Origin: Eonycteris spelaea
Taxonomy: Eukaryota > Chordata > Mammalia > Chiroptera > Pteropodidae
Reading direction: 5' to 3'
Assembly (NCBI GenBank): GCA_003508835.1
Contig: PUFA01000081.1
Coordinates: 5,084,001-5,148,000 of the forward strand
Length of the DNA: 64,000 nucleotides
Shown here: positions 36,555 through 49,044 of the stretch, one piece after another
Numbering within the stretch: position 1 is the first letter of the stretch
How the letters are laid out: each line of letters opens with the position of its first letter
Notes under the pieces: model-generated
The model's database searches: none
Told to the model about the DNA's origin: nothing
The model's input: the letters and a program-made list of their open reading frames with translations, nothing else
Translations under genes and position numbers: made by a program

Positions 36555-36745
36555 TAATGTTTAATGAGAGATCACTCTCTAATAGGCAATACTTTAGATG
36601 CTTGATGTAGCAAGTGTTAACAGAAGCCTGTGAGAGTAGGTGGATATTTTCAAATGAGGAAACTATGTCAGTGAGTGAGATTGCCCAAGGTTACACCGGT
36701 AGTAAGGGCAGAGTTAGGAATTAAAGCTCAACTTTTGGCCACTCC
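36555..36745 (-). repeat. MIR SINE, antisense
   Basis: 'gcaatactttagatgcttga', 'gatattttcaaatgaggaaa', 'tgcccaaggttacaccggta' and 'gtaagggcagagttaggaat' are antisense MIR phrases in order. Confidence 0.8.
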
Positions 36746-37334
36746 AAAAATAACACTGGTGAGCTGGGAAGGCAGAGATTCAGCCAACAGCAGACAGTTT
36801 AATTGGAGATCTCGCCCTGGACAACATACTTCGTTGCTTCCCTACACCCTTCACCCTTTCATCTCTAACTCACATTATGCCTTATTAGCTATTTTTAACA
36901 ACCTGTTTTGACAAACCAAGGTAAGGTGTCCCCTAGATTTATTATAAATCTCCTATGAGCTTTTCTCTCTTGGTTTTAAGCCTCCTTATGGTTCACTGTA
37001 TATTAAATAATCTATGGCATCCAATGCACAGTATTCATAGGTCAGCTGTCATCTGATTTGGAAGGAAATTGTTTTCACATCAAAAATAGATTGAAGGTGT
37101 CATCCCCTACTGTAGTAATAAGAGTTTGGAGTTGGCATTTGATTCACTATGCAGTGCTCTAAGTGCTAGCTTTCCTTATTTGGAATTCCAAATGCAGCCT
37201 TGATGCCAGAGGGCCAGTTTCCTTCAACTTGGTGTGCAGGAAAAGATCTTTAGGAGGAAGTGAATCTGCTCTTATTCAATCACTCACATCCTAAGGGTTT
37301 GGCTGTCCAGAGGCTAGGAGGGAAGTTCATTTGA

Positions 37335-37800
37335 TAATGGATGATGTTGATGAAATTGGTCTAACTCATGGATTCTTGGAATACAACTGTGATGGATTTG
37401 ATTATCAGATCTTCTTTCCTGTCCCTCACCTCTTTGGGCAGATATGCTTCTCTTCCTCACTGCCTTGGATTGGGCCACGTGACTTGCTTTGGTCAATGGA
37501 CCGTTAATAAACAAGATTGGACCAGGAGCATGGTTTGACTGAGGCCTACACTCTTGACATTCACAATGAGGAAAAACATGCCTTGGGGATTCACTGGTAC
37601 AAGAAGGCTGAGAAACACTTGGATCAGTCTCAGCCTTCCCACTTCATAAAATGGAGTTTCCCAGCTTACCCCAACCTACTTTAGCCAAATCTATCAATGG
37701 GCAAATCTGTGAGAGTGAGAAATATTTGTCTTTGCAAGCCCCTGAGAGTTTTAGGCTTTTGTTTCACAGCATTGATAAAGGAAAAGATAACTAATATAAC
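37335..37800 (+). repeat. MLT1-type LTR
   Basis: 'ctgccttggattgggccacg', 'tgacttgctttggtcaatgg', 'atgccttggggattcactgg' and the ending 'cacagcattgataaaggaaa' with 'agataactaatat' follow a solitary sense LTR of the older MLT1 subfamilies. Confidence 0.65.
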
Positions 37801-37974
37801 AGCTAGTATTTATTGACTACATAGTTGTGATATTGAATCTCAATATAATAAGAAATATATACTCGGTCTTCATTCATTTCTGGCACAGAGCTCCTAAAAC
37901 CCTCAGAATTTCCTAAGTGATAAAAGCCATAAAGTTGTCTTTTGTTAGATTAATGGGGTAATTTTTGTATCCCA

Positions 37975-38590
37975 CCTAAGGATGGGGGCTGGTTCCCAGT
38001 ATAGCAAGTCGTTAGAGAGTTGGAACTTTCAGTGCCACCTCCCAACCTCTAGGAAGTTGAGAGGGGTTGGAGACTGAGTTCAGTCACCAGTGGCCAATGA
38101 TTTAATCAATCATGAGTATGTAATGAAGCCTCCATAAAAATGCAAAACCACAGTGTTCAGAGGGTTTCCAGGTTGGTGAACACGTAAAAGTCCTGGGAGA
38201 GTGGAAGCTCCAAGCCCTGTCCCATACCTTGTCCTATGCATCACTTCTATGTTGCTATTCTTGAGTTATGTGCTTTTATTTAAAAAATGGTAACATTAAG
38301 TAAAATGTTTCTCTGAATTCTGTGAGCCATCCTAGCAAAGTAACTGAACTTAGGGAGGGGTAGTAGGAACCTCTCTGATTTATAACTGCTCGATCAGAAA
38401 GACAGGTGACCATCTGCACGTGTTATTGGCCTCTGAAGGTATTGGGGGCAGTTTTGTGGGACTGAGGCTTTAACTTGGGTTTAACACTATCTCAGTAGAT
38501 AGTATCACAGTTGAGTTGGATTGTACAACACCCAGCTTATGTCAGAGAATCGTTTGGTGGTGGGGTAAAACACAACAGGCTGGAATTGAT
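37975..38590 (+). repeat. ERVL-like LTR of unnamed subfamily
   Basis: 'ggttggtgaacacgtaaaag', 'ccataccttgtcctatgcat', 'ttctgtgagccatcctagca', 'gggaacctc'-type text at about 38368, 'gggggcagttttgtgggact', 'ctcagtagatagtatcacag' and 'ttggattgtacaacacccag' follow an LTR I have seen in many placental genomes but cannot name with confidence. Nearly full length. Confidence 0.6.
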
Positions 38591-38627
38591 GTATCAGAAT
38601 TATAATAGTGTAGACTATTTTAAAATT

Positions 38628-38765
38628 ATTTTTTAAGTGCCTAACATGTGGTATCAGGCACTAAGCACATTTTGTGCATTAACTCTTTTAATTCTAAAAC
38701 AAGCCTATAAGGTACACAATATCATTATCTCCATTTTAGAGCCTTAGAGACTTTGCCTTTGATAA
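38628..38765 (-). repeat. MIR fragment, antisense
   Basis: 'gtatcaggcactaagcacat', 'aagcctataaggtacacaat' and 'tatctccattttagagcctt' are antisense MIR. Confidence 0.75.
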
Positions 38766-38964
38766 AAATGATTGGAGTAATTTATCAAAACTTATCCTTT
38801 TGAACAAGACACCAAAGCGGATTTTGGAAATCCTTATTAAGATCAGAGAAGCACATGTTTCTGAAATTCTTGGGGAACACTGACTACTTCTGCTTTTTAA
38901 AAACAGACATTGGCAAAATCATGCTAGAATCCACTATCCAGGGCATAGCAGGTAAGAGCAGTGA

Positions 38965-39172
38965 TTAAGGCTGCCGTTTATTGAATACTTGTGTTGGACT
39001 CTATGCTTTGATTATATCAGTTATTGTACAATAGCTCTCTGAAGTTTCCCTTTATGAACAACTGAAGATCAAAGAGATTAAGCAATGCACTTAAAGTTAT
39101 AGTTTGTAGGTGACTAAACTAGAATTCAGACACAGTGCCTGACTTCTTATCTACTACATTAAGCCACCTATT
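38965..39172 (-). repeat. MIR SINE, antisense
   Basis: 'tattgaatacttgtgttgga', 'agattaagcaatgcacttaa', 'gactaaactagaattcagac' and 'ctactacattaagccac' follow antisense MIR to its end. It lies 200 bases from another antisense MIR. Confidence 0.75.
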
Positions 39173-39274
39173 ATAAGTACCAATTTCTTTGCTACATGAT
39201 TTACTCCCTTGTTCACAACTATTTTCTTTGTAGAGAAGCTATATTTTATTGTTGAATGGTTTTAACAGTTTTTG

Positions 39275-39350
39275 TGGTTGTTCCTCAAACATATATTTAT
39301 TGAGAATATAATATGTGCCAGGCACTGTGCAATGCAATGAAAGTGAATAA
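39275..39350 (-). repeat. L2 3' end, antisense
   Basis: 'tcaaacatatatttattgag' followed by 'aatatgtgccaggcactgtg' is the antisense L2 terminus. Confidence 0.75.
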
Positions 39351-39484
39351 TTGGAAAGCTGGGTAACAGAAAACCAAGATTCTATTGCCATATGATCATA
39401 GAATGTAAGGATTGAAAGGGCTTCAAATTGCAACTTCCATTGAGCTTTCTATCCTATGGAACTTGTCACCTCATTTGATGGACA

Positions 39485-39730
39485 ATGCAGCATGATATAG
39501 TGGTAAGGAAAACTTGGCTTTGGGGTCAAACAAAATTGACATAATTCTGGCTCTGCTGCCTGCTACATAAGAGCTTGGGCAAGCTTTGTCACTTTGCTAA
39601 ACCTCATTAACTTCATCCATACAATCTTAAGTGTAGAGGTAACTCAAATCATTGTAGGGAGAATCAAGAGTGAAAATGTATTAAAGCCCTTAGCTCAATG
39701 ACTAATCCCAATAAATAGTCAATAAATCAT
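39485..39730 (+). repeat. MIR SINE, nearly full length
   Basis: 'tggctttggggtcaaacaaa', 'ttctggctctgctgcctgct', 'gagcttgggcaagctttgtc', 'aacctcattaacttcatcca' and 'ccaataaatagtcaataaat' follow sense MIR. Confidence 0.85.
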
Positions 39731-40035
39731 ATAGCAACAATACTGTTATAAGGAATTATGTTCAGTCTGCTTACCATCTGGTTCATTCCATTTGGATATA
39801 GTCTCATTTGAAAACATTGCTCTGAAAAATACCACAGAATTGAATATCTTTTAGTTGACTACCAATACCAGTTGGATGTATACAAAACATTAATCAAGTC
39901 TATTTCTCTCCCTGGGCCTCATGAATTAGGTCAACTTTTAGTGACTTGTAGATATAAAACAAAAACCAACTAACAAACCAAAAAAATATGATTCAAGGAT
40001 AAATAATCGGAATAGACGTCAATTCTCATGGTTTT

Positions 40036-40052
40036 TGTTGTTGTTGTTGTTG
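40036..40052. repeat. (TTG)n microsatellite
   Basis: Five to six TTG units. Confidence 0.8.
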
Positions 40053-41769
40053 CTATTTATATATCTATGCAAGACTAATTACTCCTAATTAGTCCTACTT
40101 AATAAGTTTGTGTTATCTGTTAAATGGAATATTCTATGTTCTGAGAAGCTCAGAGAAAATGTATAACATGTTGGTATTTATTCAGGAAAATACCTATCTG
40201 CTTGTTAATAAATAGCTATCACTACCCAAGTGGGTGAAGATATTTGTTGTAATAAATCAAAAATAGGAATGATCTTTGGGTTTGTTGTGGTGGTTTGAAT
40301 ATCAACCTCCATTTTAATTCTAAGAAAACCACTGAAGTATGATAAATCCCATTTTACAGATAAAGAAACTCTGAAGTAACTAGACAATTTTCAGCGTTGC
40401 AATAAGTTATGACATGATTCTCAATTTAAATTTCTGTCCCACTTATTTGTCCATATATATAATTTGTTCTATAGAGTATTACTATTCCTGTCACAAAGCC
40501 CTCTGTAATTAGCATCAGAGAGCATGTCTTGAAAGTAGGGCAAGAGAAAACCATTTAGGATGATAAGATTGCTTCCTCAGGAACAAGTAATCCCCCATAT
40601 CAGTGGTTTTGACAAAATCAAACAGCCTAAAGAATTCCAAAATTCATTAACAAATGAAGAATTCCCAAGAAAAGACACAGACCAGATAAAGTTCATCGCT
40701 ATTATTTTCCTGTAGCATGTTTCTCCCTACCCCCAACATAGCTTCTCAGTGCCATGGAAACAAATAGAAGATATGAGGATGGTATACCTCTTTCTTAGAC
40801 CACTCCACTCAGAGAAAAAATAAATTATTTCCCCAGGATTTGCCTGTGACATCCTGCATATCACATTAGATATAATCTATTTCAGTTCTGTAACTTCCAG
40901 AATCATTGCAGATAAATAACTTACCCACCATGACATATCTCTGGTGACTTTTTTTTTTCAATCATTTGTCCTGGAAACATTATAATCACCCACTACCAAG
41001 TGGATCCCCCACCTGGTAGTGTGTTGCATACACCTCTGTATATGGTATTAATAGGCTGTATTAAGAGTGATTATTTCTGTGTGTTAGAGGGGATTGGAAA
41101 TGTTGGCATATTTGTCATACTTTGTTAAATCCTCCGAAGTCAATTACTAATTATAAGAGCTTGTAACTTTAGGGACTTAGCTGATGAATCCAATTGAACT
41201 GTCAGCCTTTTCAGCCTAGACTAGATATATAAAGAATCTCCATCCTAACTGCTTTAATTAATGAATACAGAGATAAGGAAACCCGTAGAGAGAAACGCTG
41301 CAATGTCTTTATGGAATTATTGCCACACAGGCAACAGACTAACAATAATCTGTTTTCGATGGGCACTTGCAATATTAATTACTGGCCTTTCATGGGACAC
41401 GTACCATGCACGCAATGTATGGGAATATAAATAAAGTGTCCGACATGTTTCCAACACTGAAAGGGCTAATAATTTGATTGAGAAACATATTGCAAATGTA
41501 TGAAACAAGTAGAAAATAAAAATTTTATAGTAAAATGATTTTAGAGAAAGGAGATGTCATTTTTGGAGTAGATTTGTCTAGCTGGGTTTGTAAAGCCACC
41601 AGTGTTTGGAAGGACAGATAAGGAGAGACCAGGGTCCACTTAATGATCAGTTGATTTAACCACTCTCCTTGGAATTGGCAAGTTCTTCATTCTTTCTCTC
41701 TTTGTACTCGTTCTTCTGTCTGGGAGAAATGTTCTTGCCCCAGTAATTTCAAACGGCTGCCTCCTTCTT

Positions 41770-42008
41770 TAAGTTGTTAATTCTAAAATTATCCTGTGAG
41801 AGTCATCTCTCCTTTTCTGATGCAAAGGGACACATCACCCTCCTGTACCCCCCTTTTTTTTTTTATCAGAGCACCCTCATGTCATCTTTATAATCACCTC
41901 TTCTAGGATGTGAGCTCCTGTGAGCAGAAACCTGGTGTTTGCCCATCACTGAATCACAAGTGCCTGACAGATTGTGGGCATCTAAAACACATTAGTTGAA
42001 TAAATGAT
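41770..42008 (+). repeat. L2 LINE 3' end
   Basis: 'aggatgtgagctcctgtgag', 'cagaaacctggtgtttgccc', 'agtgcctgacagattgtggg' and 'catctaaaacacattagttg' with 'aataaatgatt' is the sense L2 terminus. A poly(T) run at about 41856-41866 interrupts the 5' part. Confidence 0.75.
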
Positions 42009-42009
42009 T

Positions 42010-42240
42010 GGTCAGATAGGGATATTTATTGTAAGCAGCAGAAATAAATTGGTGAATTTAAGCAAAAAATAATTAAAGGGAATTGTCTCTTGTGAGGTTG
42101 GGAGAACCAGGCTTGGAAATAGGCAGGAATTAGTTCTGTCTAGAGGATTTAGAAGCAGGAATGACAATAGGGGGCTCATTGCAGGGAGCCTCTTGCCAGG
42201 ACACTGCTGGTGGGATCAGTAAATAACAACTACATCTTTC
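42010..42240. repeat. Unclassified interspersed repeat
   Basis: 'gtaagcagcagaaataaatt', 'ggtgaatttaagcaaaaaat', 'cttggaaataggcaggaatt' and 'gacactgctggtgggatcag' resemble an old mammalian repeat that I cannot name. The texts at 44885-44985, 58820-59300 and 60690-60930 start with similar 'aagcaacagaaa' phrases. Confidence 0.4.
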
Positions 42241-42981
42241 AGTCTTTAGATACCTACGGAATTTTTATTTTCATATAGAGAAATATGAGCAGATGGGAAT
42301 TGAACTAAGTCCTGAGAGAGAGAGCAGCAATATTGTTTATCTGTCTTACAAGGAAAGCTGCTTCCAGAACAATTGCTATACTCCAAAGATTTATCAGATT
42401 GAAGGACTATCATGGTTCTGATAGGTGTGCAAGCTAATTAAAGCCAATTAACCTATCAGCAGATAAAAGCTAAGGCCTAGAGATCTCTTTACTGCCTAGT
42501 CCAATTGCAGAACTGGCATCTTTCCCTTAAGTTTATATACTTGGGACAGAGGGAATAAACTTGAATTCATTATTACTTGATCATTCATTACAATTGAGAA
42601 AGCACTAGGTTCTAGTTGTTTTGGTTCTTTAGTGCCCATTTTCAGACTTCAGTGTATTTTATTTCTCTCAAAAATTCACAGTGTATAATGTAGAGTTTGG
42701 TTTTATTTCAAATAAGGACGAATTTCTACATTTATGTCTCAATTATGTCTTTTCAGATATACAATTTTTGGTTAGCATTTACTTGCTCAACACTTACTTC
42801 TATCCTTCAGCACTTTTGATTTTTTTGTTTGGGCAATCACTCCTATTCCCAAATCCTCATTTCAGGAATAAATTTGTAGTATCTGGGAGCCAAAAAAAGA
42901 CCATGTGTATTATTTGCTTACCAAGAGGACTAAAAATTAAAGCAATATTTTTAATATTTAGGCACTGAAAACTCTAGCCTG

Positions 42982-43000
42982 TTTTTTTTCCCCCCCCCCC
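42982..43000. repeat. T8C11 homopolymer tract
   Basis: Eight T and eleven C are followed by AG. It mimics a splice acceptor but no open, conserved-looking exon follows. Confidence 0.9.
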
Positions 43001-43374
43001 AGACACTTTTCAGGTAATTAATCCTGGTCAATCAAGTGAATAGAGGGCATGAGGGCAATAGCTGTAGTGAGACTATCAAAAATAGAATATGTGGGCCAGG
43101 CTGGGAGTGATAAAATAACAATAATAGCGGAAATCACATTTATAAATAGCCCTGTGGGAAAAAAATATAAAGAAAGTGAGAATTAAACTGGGGAGCAATA
43201 AATAACATTTGAGATATTGGAAAGAAAGCACAGATCTGTAGCATGAAATTATATTTACTTAAATGTTACTTCAAGTGGTGTTCTATCTTTATACTTAAAT
43301 GTAAACACAAAGAATTTGTGTTCAACAAATATTTACACAGTAAATATTTATATACTGAAAAATATTAATGAATA

Positions 43375-43450
43375 ATTTTATATGTATATACATATGTATA
43401 CATGTGCACACATATGTATGTATATATTTTATAATACACATATAACTGTA
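43375..43450. repeat. ATGT/AT-rich simple sequence
   Basis: Low-complexity TATG/TATA text. Confidence 0.8.
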
Positions 43451-44624
43451 CATTTTTTGTAATTATATATAGTATTCATAATTATAAAAAGAGGTTAATT
43501 GGTGATGTGGTGCACTCAATACTCATACGTGATTTTCCTACAGCTGTTTACTTTTGTCAATGAGCAATATCATAATGAGGCCAGAATGTATTTCTAAGGG
43601 TATTCTTAGTCATCTGTGTTTGGCCAGTTTTCATTTTAGTGGATTGAAAAGATTTTTTTAGAAAAGTGATTTATATGGCATTTCCTCTGAGAAAATTAAA
43701 GGAGGGAAAAATGAAACAGGAAGTTCAAAATTTACAAAAACCTTGGGAAGGCAGCAATGCTATCATGTTAGAGTCAGCTCCGGATATTTTCATTTATTTG
43801 TCATGTGTTTATTGTCTTGCTGTGTGCCCAGTATCACCTCCATTTGACAGTTCGTTTGCACTGACATAGCAATACTGAAAGAGGCAATACTTTGGTTTTA
43901 TGTTGGGGAGATCCAACTTTGCTCTGATAAGCTTTATAATAGACTTTGACTATAATTTCACTGGGAAGAAGTGTGTTCACCCAAGTTAATTAAGCCCAGG
44001 AAATGGTGGTCTTAAGGTCAGTCAAGAGCGGTCTTTCTTTAGCAGCACTTCACGAAGGCTTGATGGAGAAGCAACCACAATTCATTTCCTCTGAGTGCAT
44101 GACGAGTGGGGACAGGCTTACGTTTTCCACCAGAAGAATTTTCGTTAATATTAAGAAGGACTTCCCAGACCTAAGTATCAGGGAATAAAAATAGAACAAA
44201 GGAGAGGAAGGATATAGAATCACCAATAGGGATTTGAAAAGCCAGAACCCTGGTTCTGCTTATTTAATTACGTATTATCTTGGAAGAAAAAACCTAGAAT
44301 AGTTTTTTTTTTTTGGTTTGTTATTCCACCTGGCAGACAATGAAAGTAAAGTGATGTCATCTCTAATATTTAATTTTTCTTATTTTAACCAATAAAAGAA
44401 TGTCTTAAATAAAATACATCTTGTTTTCATTGTATTTAGATTGATTTAGATTGCTTATTCCACCTCCTCATCTTTAAAGCGGAGCTTAAATTCTCCTTTT
44501 TGTAGCCCTTATATTTTTCCCCCTAGAAGGTACCATCTTGGACATTGTAATGTTTTTCCCTTTTGAACATGACTTTTGAATATCTAAGCTCCCCCAGAGA
44601 GTGTCCTGTGATGCCACAAGTGAT

Positions 44625-44805
44625 CCTTTAACTCCCTGACTTTATTTCTCATCAGGATTGTCCATGCCTGTTACACAGAAATCTCCCTCAGGAAGGAAGG
44701 ATGATGTTGGCCTAAATTATACCTGTATTTTCAGTGCCTGTTACAGTCCCTGGAGCATAAACGGTGCTCAACACAGATTGAATGCGTGAATGAACAAATA
44801 AGGAA
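44625..44805 (+). repeat. L2 LINE 3' end
   Basis: 'gatcctttaactccctgact', 'cagtgcctgttacagtccct', 'ggagcataaacggtgctcaa' and 'cacagattgaatgcgtgaat' fit the sense L2 terminus. Confidence 0.55.
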
Positions 44806-44984
44806 CTGAATGATGTTTGCCAAGGAACCTTGTAGCTAATGTCCTTTCGATATAAACGAATTGAATGCACACTGCAGTGGGACCTCTTCCCTTGCAGGCA
44901 ACAGAAACTGACTCCGGTTAGAATAGGTGAAATAAAGGAAGCTACCGAAAAGAGATGGGTTAGCTCAGGGATGGTTAGGAAGGT

Positions 44985-45290
44985 CGAATCAGTCCTGCTG
45001 CCTGTTTTGTATAGCTCATGAGCTAAGGATAGTTTTTACATTTATAAATAGTTGGAAAATCAAAACATGAACAATAAAAAAATTTTCATTGAAAAAAACA
45101 AATTGTATGAAATTCAAATTTCAGTGTCTCTAAAGTTTTATTGTAACGTAATCATATCCATTTGTTTTTGTATTTTCTATAGCTACATTTGCACTGACCA
45201 AGTGGACTAGTTATGACTGAGACTATATGGCCAGCAAAGCCTAAAATATTTATTATCTGTCCCTTTAAAGAGAAAGTTTGCCAATCCCTA
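44985..45290 (+). repeat. Non-autonomous hAT-type element
   Basis: 'ttttgtatagctcatgagct', 'tttttacatttataaatagt', 'gaaattcaaatttcagtgtc', 'taaagttttattg', 'tatatggccagcaaagccta', 'aaatatttattatctgtccc' and 'gaaagtttgccaatcccta' follow a common short hAT-Charlie-type repeat. The right terminal inverted repeat ('agtttgcca-tccct') is visible; the left one is not clear. Confidence 0.75.
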
Positions 45291-47544
45291 AGATAGCTCC
45301 TGGAGTCTAAGCTGGGCAACCAGAACTTAGGGAATTCAAATACCAGGATATCATTGGGATCTGGGTAGCAGAAAGGAGGAGAGTGTCATTTAGGGTGCCA
45401 CTATCAAAGTACATCTGTTCAACCCCATCCTTATTTCATTTAGCTCAGTTTTCAAATTCCAGGGGGGAAAAAAAGAGCCTGAGTAGCCTGGCTTAGGTTA
45501 CATGTCCACACCTTGACTATAGGGATGACAATGCAGGGAGCCTTGATTAATGTCCCCATCATATACAAACAGCCCAAAGAGCAGATGTGCACTACAGTAC
45601 TTGACCCGTGATGCCAAGATAAAATGATAGCTGAGCCTGTTCCCTTCTCCTTCCAAAGATAAACAGAAGCTGTGTGCTACCTGGTCACATTCAGAGGCTG
45701 TTGAGCAGTGGTGAGTACACACCTGACACTGTGACCTCTTGTCATTAAGATTGAGTGGAGTCCTCATTGCACAATGTGTTCTCATTCATCACAAGTGTCC
45801 ACTTTCATCTCTCCAGCTGCATTTCGCCCAAGGTGGTCACACCCAGTGACGCATCACCTCATGCCAAGGTAGCTAAGCACCAGAGGAAGCACAAGGACCT
45901 CTTTTTTTGAAAGGTTTATTTTGATTTCCAATTTAGTTTCAGAACTGTTATAAATCACCTTTTAATTAAGCTAAACTAGAAAAGTCTAAATGGGACTCCA
46001 AAGGAATTAGTGTTTGTCTAAAGAGGTCAAAGAAGGTGGAATTGGGAAGAATGAGACTTCCTGGCATCAATCTTCAGTGAGTCCAGCCCTCCACCCTCAG
46101 GAGTTATTACCATGAAATTAAATAATATCACTTGGTGACTATGGGAAGTCCTGTGAGCAAGTTTTCAATGCAAACACCATTTTACTTTTGTTCTTATGGG
46201 AGGCTCATGTTAACCAGAATAAGGAGCTACAGATAATTTCCAAGCCTGAAAAATATGAAATTCAGTTTTACTAAAAAAGTTAAGTGTGATAAAAAGATAA
46301 GAAGTTTGTAAGCTATTTTCCAATGTGAGGGTCAAAGTGTCTCAAAAGAAGTGTGACTTTTGTTGAGCTCATATGCAGTATTTCTAGAGAATGAACCTGT
46401 CTCTGTGTGTGTAATTATCTAAAATATTTGGGAGAAATGACCTTGATGTGAATGTTCTTTGACTCAACTTTAGTTTTTATTATTTCTGGGTTCAAGAAGA
46501 GTGATATTTTAAGTATCTTTTTTTGAAAGGAAGTGGATATATAGGGGAGAGGTATCGTCTGTCGTTTTGTTTTTGTTTTGTTTTTTGAGCTGACGAGAGT
46601 CTTTTAGGAATTCGAGGGATTGGTGCAAGAGTGTTTGTGGGTTTTCTTCCTTCGAGTCAAGAATATGGAATGCAGTCAATGTCTCTTCAAAAGCTCTCAG
46701 TTGATGTTAATGAAAACATTTTTACCCATCTTGGAACACACCTGGAAGATACCCCCAGCAGCTGCTGCTTTGAGAAGGAAAAGCTAATATGCATCCCTGG
46801 GGAGGGCAGAGATGAGGCAGGAAGGGAAGGCCTTTGACCCAGTAGTCTGGGCTCTAGGGATATTCTTCCTCTTCTGCTTCGCAGACACGAGATGCAGTCG
46901 CCTTGCTTAACAAATTTGTCAATGTGGTGAAGGTTGGAATACTAATTAAGTGTTTTTAGCATAATAGAAAATCAATTTTAATTGTCCCAATTGTAACTAT
47001 TGTTTACAGTTACAGATGGCTGCCAGGCAGTACCTGGAGAAAATAAATGAGTCCAGGGAGTAGGGAATCGCTTTTAATTCCTGGGAGTATTTCAAGGAAG
47101 ACATTAGAGAATTCAGCCTAAGAAGGTTGTTGCATAGAAAACAAATTACCTATAAAGTCTGCAAAATGGTGTATCTCATTAAGAAGGTATAGTCAGTTGT
47201 GTCATCAGTTTCCACATTCTCACCTCCCTCCTGGTGTCTCCATAGGAAGGATGAGCACTCCTAATGGTTGTTACCACATGGATTAAACAAAAACCACCAG
47301 AACCACCTTCAGGGCCTCCCCCGACCACGATGTTAAAAATGCTTTCTCACCTCTAAAGCAACTTCTACTCCTAGGCTCTGTCTTCTTAAGAATAGTGAAA
47401 TGGATGCCTATCTATCCTATACCTAAATTAAAAACTGTTAACACTTCCTTCAGTTACTGAGCCTCGAGGGCACATGCAATTCTCAAGACATAAACATCTC
47501 AAAGTCCACCTCTTACCTAATCCCTTCCCTGGGTGTTCTCTTTT

Positions 47545-47672
47545 GCTTCCCTGAACTTCCAGGGCAAAGCAGTTCTTTCTTTTACTGAACTTCATTTTTT
47601 CCTAGTATATTTTCATGTTTATCTTATCTTTCAACTATCTTAACGTTCCTCAAGGGCAATGCTTCATTTTAG
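47545..47672 (+). repeat. L2-like fragment
   Basis: 'cttccctgaacttccagggc', 'ttcttttactgaacttcatt' and 'gttcctcaagggcaatgctt' resemble the L2 3' UTR ('ctcgagggcagggac'). Confidence 0.45.
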
Positions 47673-47889
47673 TAAAGAGCTAAACCCAGCTTTTTACTAC
47701 TAACTAACTGTACACTGTGAGTGCCTGACTTAATCCATTTCCTTAGATGGGATAATGACTGTTACTGTAAATGACGCTTCTAGCAAAAATCTGGTATGTA
47801 GTTTGAACTCAAAGATGGCAGCTGCTAGCACTATTTTTATCTTCTTGTCACTTTCCTTTGAAGAAATAACCAGAGCACATCACATACAA

Positions 47890-47985
47890 ATGTGTGTGTA
47901 TGTGTGTGTGTATGTGTGTGTATGTATGTGTGTAGTGTGCCCGCGCATGCGCATATGCACACGTGTGCACACGCACACACACGTA
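47890..47985. repeat. Alternating purine-pyrimidine tract (TG, then CG/CA)
   Basis: Strict purine-pyrimidine alternation runs over 47890-47934 (TG with TA steps) and again over 47942-47985 (CGCG, then CA/CG). The two are separated by only seven bases. The second block contains the perfect palindromes 'gcgcatgcgc' and 'gcacacgtgtgc' and several CG dinucleotides. Such sequence is a classic Z-DNA former. Confidence 0.9.
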
Positions 47986-48139
47986 GAATTCTTCATTTGG
48001 AAAATTCCCAGGGGACAAAAATAAGAAGTTGGAGACAGAGGCTCACTCTAGGTGACTCTAGTGCAAGTTGGCTTAAGCCAGTAATCAGAAGAACCCCTTA
48101 TAACACATCTGCCTGAAGTGTTTGTTAATATTGCAGATC

Positions 48140-48215
48140 CCTATTAAATTAGAACTCCTAAAATAGGCCTTTAATAAACTTCCCAGGTGATTCTGACAAA
48201 AGCTAAATTTCAAGT
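48140..48215 (-). repeat. MER5A-like fragment, antisense
   Basis: 'ttaataaacttcccaggtga' and 'ttctgacaaaagctaa' match the antisense 3' part of MER5A ('aacaagttcccaggtgatgctgatg'). Confidence 0.55.
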
Positions 48216-48784
48216 GTTTTGGTCAAAGGAAAATGGTCAGCCCCAGAATTACTAAGCAGTGAAACCCAGACATAGGCTCTGATATGACAATGTGTGGTGT
48301 TTAATTTATTTTCTTGTCAAAGGGGCCTTGGTTGAGATGGCTGTAGCCAGTCAGCATCCCACTCCTTCTTCTGTCTACTACGATGGAGATGATTGAGCCT
48401 CAGAGAATCTCCTAAAGCCCTTGGCTCTGCTCATGGGACTCTCCTGTAAGAACTACAGGGCCATCTCACTGGTCGAATTTAATAATTGCATAATCATTGT
48501 GTGGTGCAGTCTCTGTCCAGAGTGAGTCTGGTGTCAGTCACATACACCGTGATCTAAATGATCGAAGTGGTCACCATGACCCTTCTCCCACTGTGCAGCT
48601 CATTGGAATGACTTCCATAAGACACGAGCACTTGATTTTGTTCTCTAGGGTCCTTCTCACTGAAACGTTGTTCAGATTTTAATATCTCGAAATTGAATTG
48701 GTGTTTGGGAGTTAACTGTTTTGCTTGTTTGTTTATTTTTTTTAATTCAAATTAAGAATCTTAATCCGCAGAGAATACCTAGTG

Positions 48785-48895
48785 TATCAAACAGACTTGG
48801 ATTTGAATTTTGTTTTTGTGTGACCTTAGGTAACTTATTCAACCTTTCTGACACTCAGTCTCTCCCTGTTTAAAATGGGGATACCAAGAAATACC
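48785..48895 (+). repeat. MIR, first part
   Basis: 'cagacttggatttgaatttt', 'gtgaccttaggtaacttatt', 'caacctttctgacactcagt' and 'tgtttaaaatggggatacca' are the core of a sense MIR. Its continuation appears at 49045 after an insert. Confidence 0.8.
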
Positions 48896-49044
48896 ATAAG
48901 TCCTCACTTAACGTCATCTATAGGTTCTGTGATGTTAAGTGAAATGACTCATAAGGAAACTAGTTTCACCATGAGCTAATTGACATAAACAAGATTTAAG
49001 TTCCTGTGGCATCTCATCAACATTATGGAAAGACCTAGTGTATT
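48896..49044. repeat. Insert splitting a MIR
   Basis: About 150 bases start 'ataagtcctcacttaacgtc' and pass through 'tataggttctgtgatgttaa', 'gagctaattgacataaacaa' and 'aagttcctgtggcatctcat'. The wording matches an interspersed repeat I have met in other mammals but cannot name, probably a short DNA transposon. Confidence 0.5.

Noticed and set aside
42982..43003. T8C11AG looks like a splice acceptor
   Set aside because: The sequence after it matches no GRM7 exon and no plausible donor follows in an open frame.
47755..48116. Overlapping + strand frames with Cys-Val and His-Thr repeats
   Set aside because: The repeats are direct translations of the TG/CA microsatellite, not a protein.
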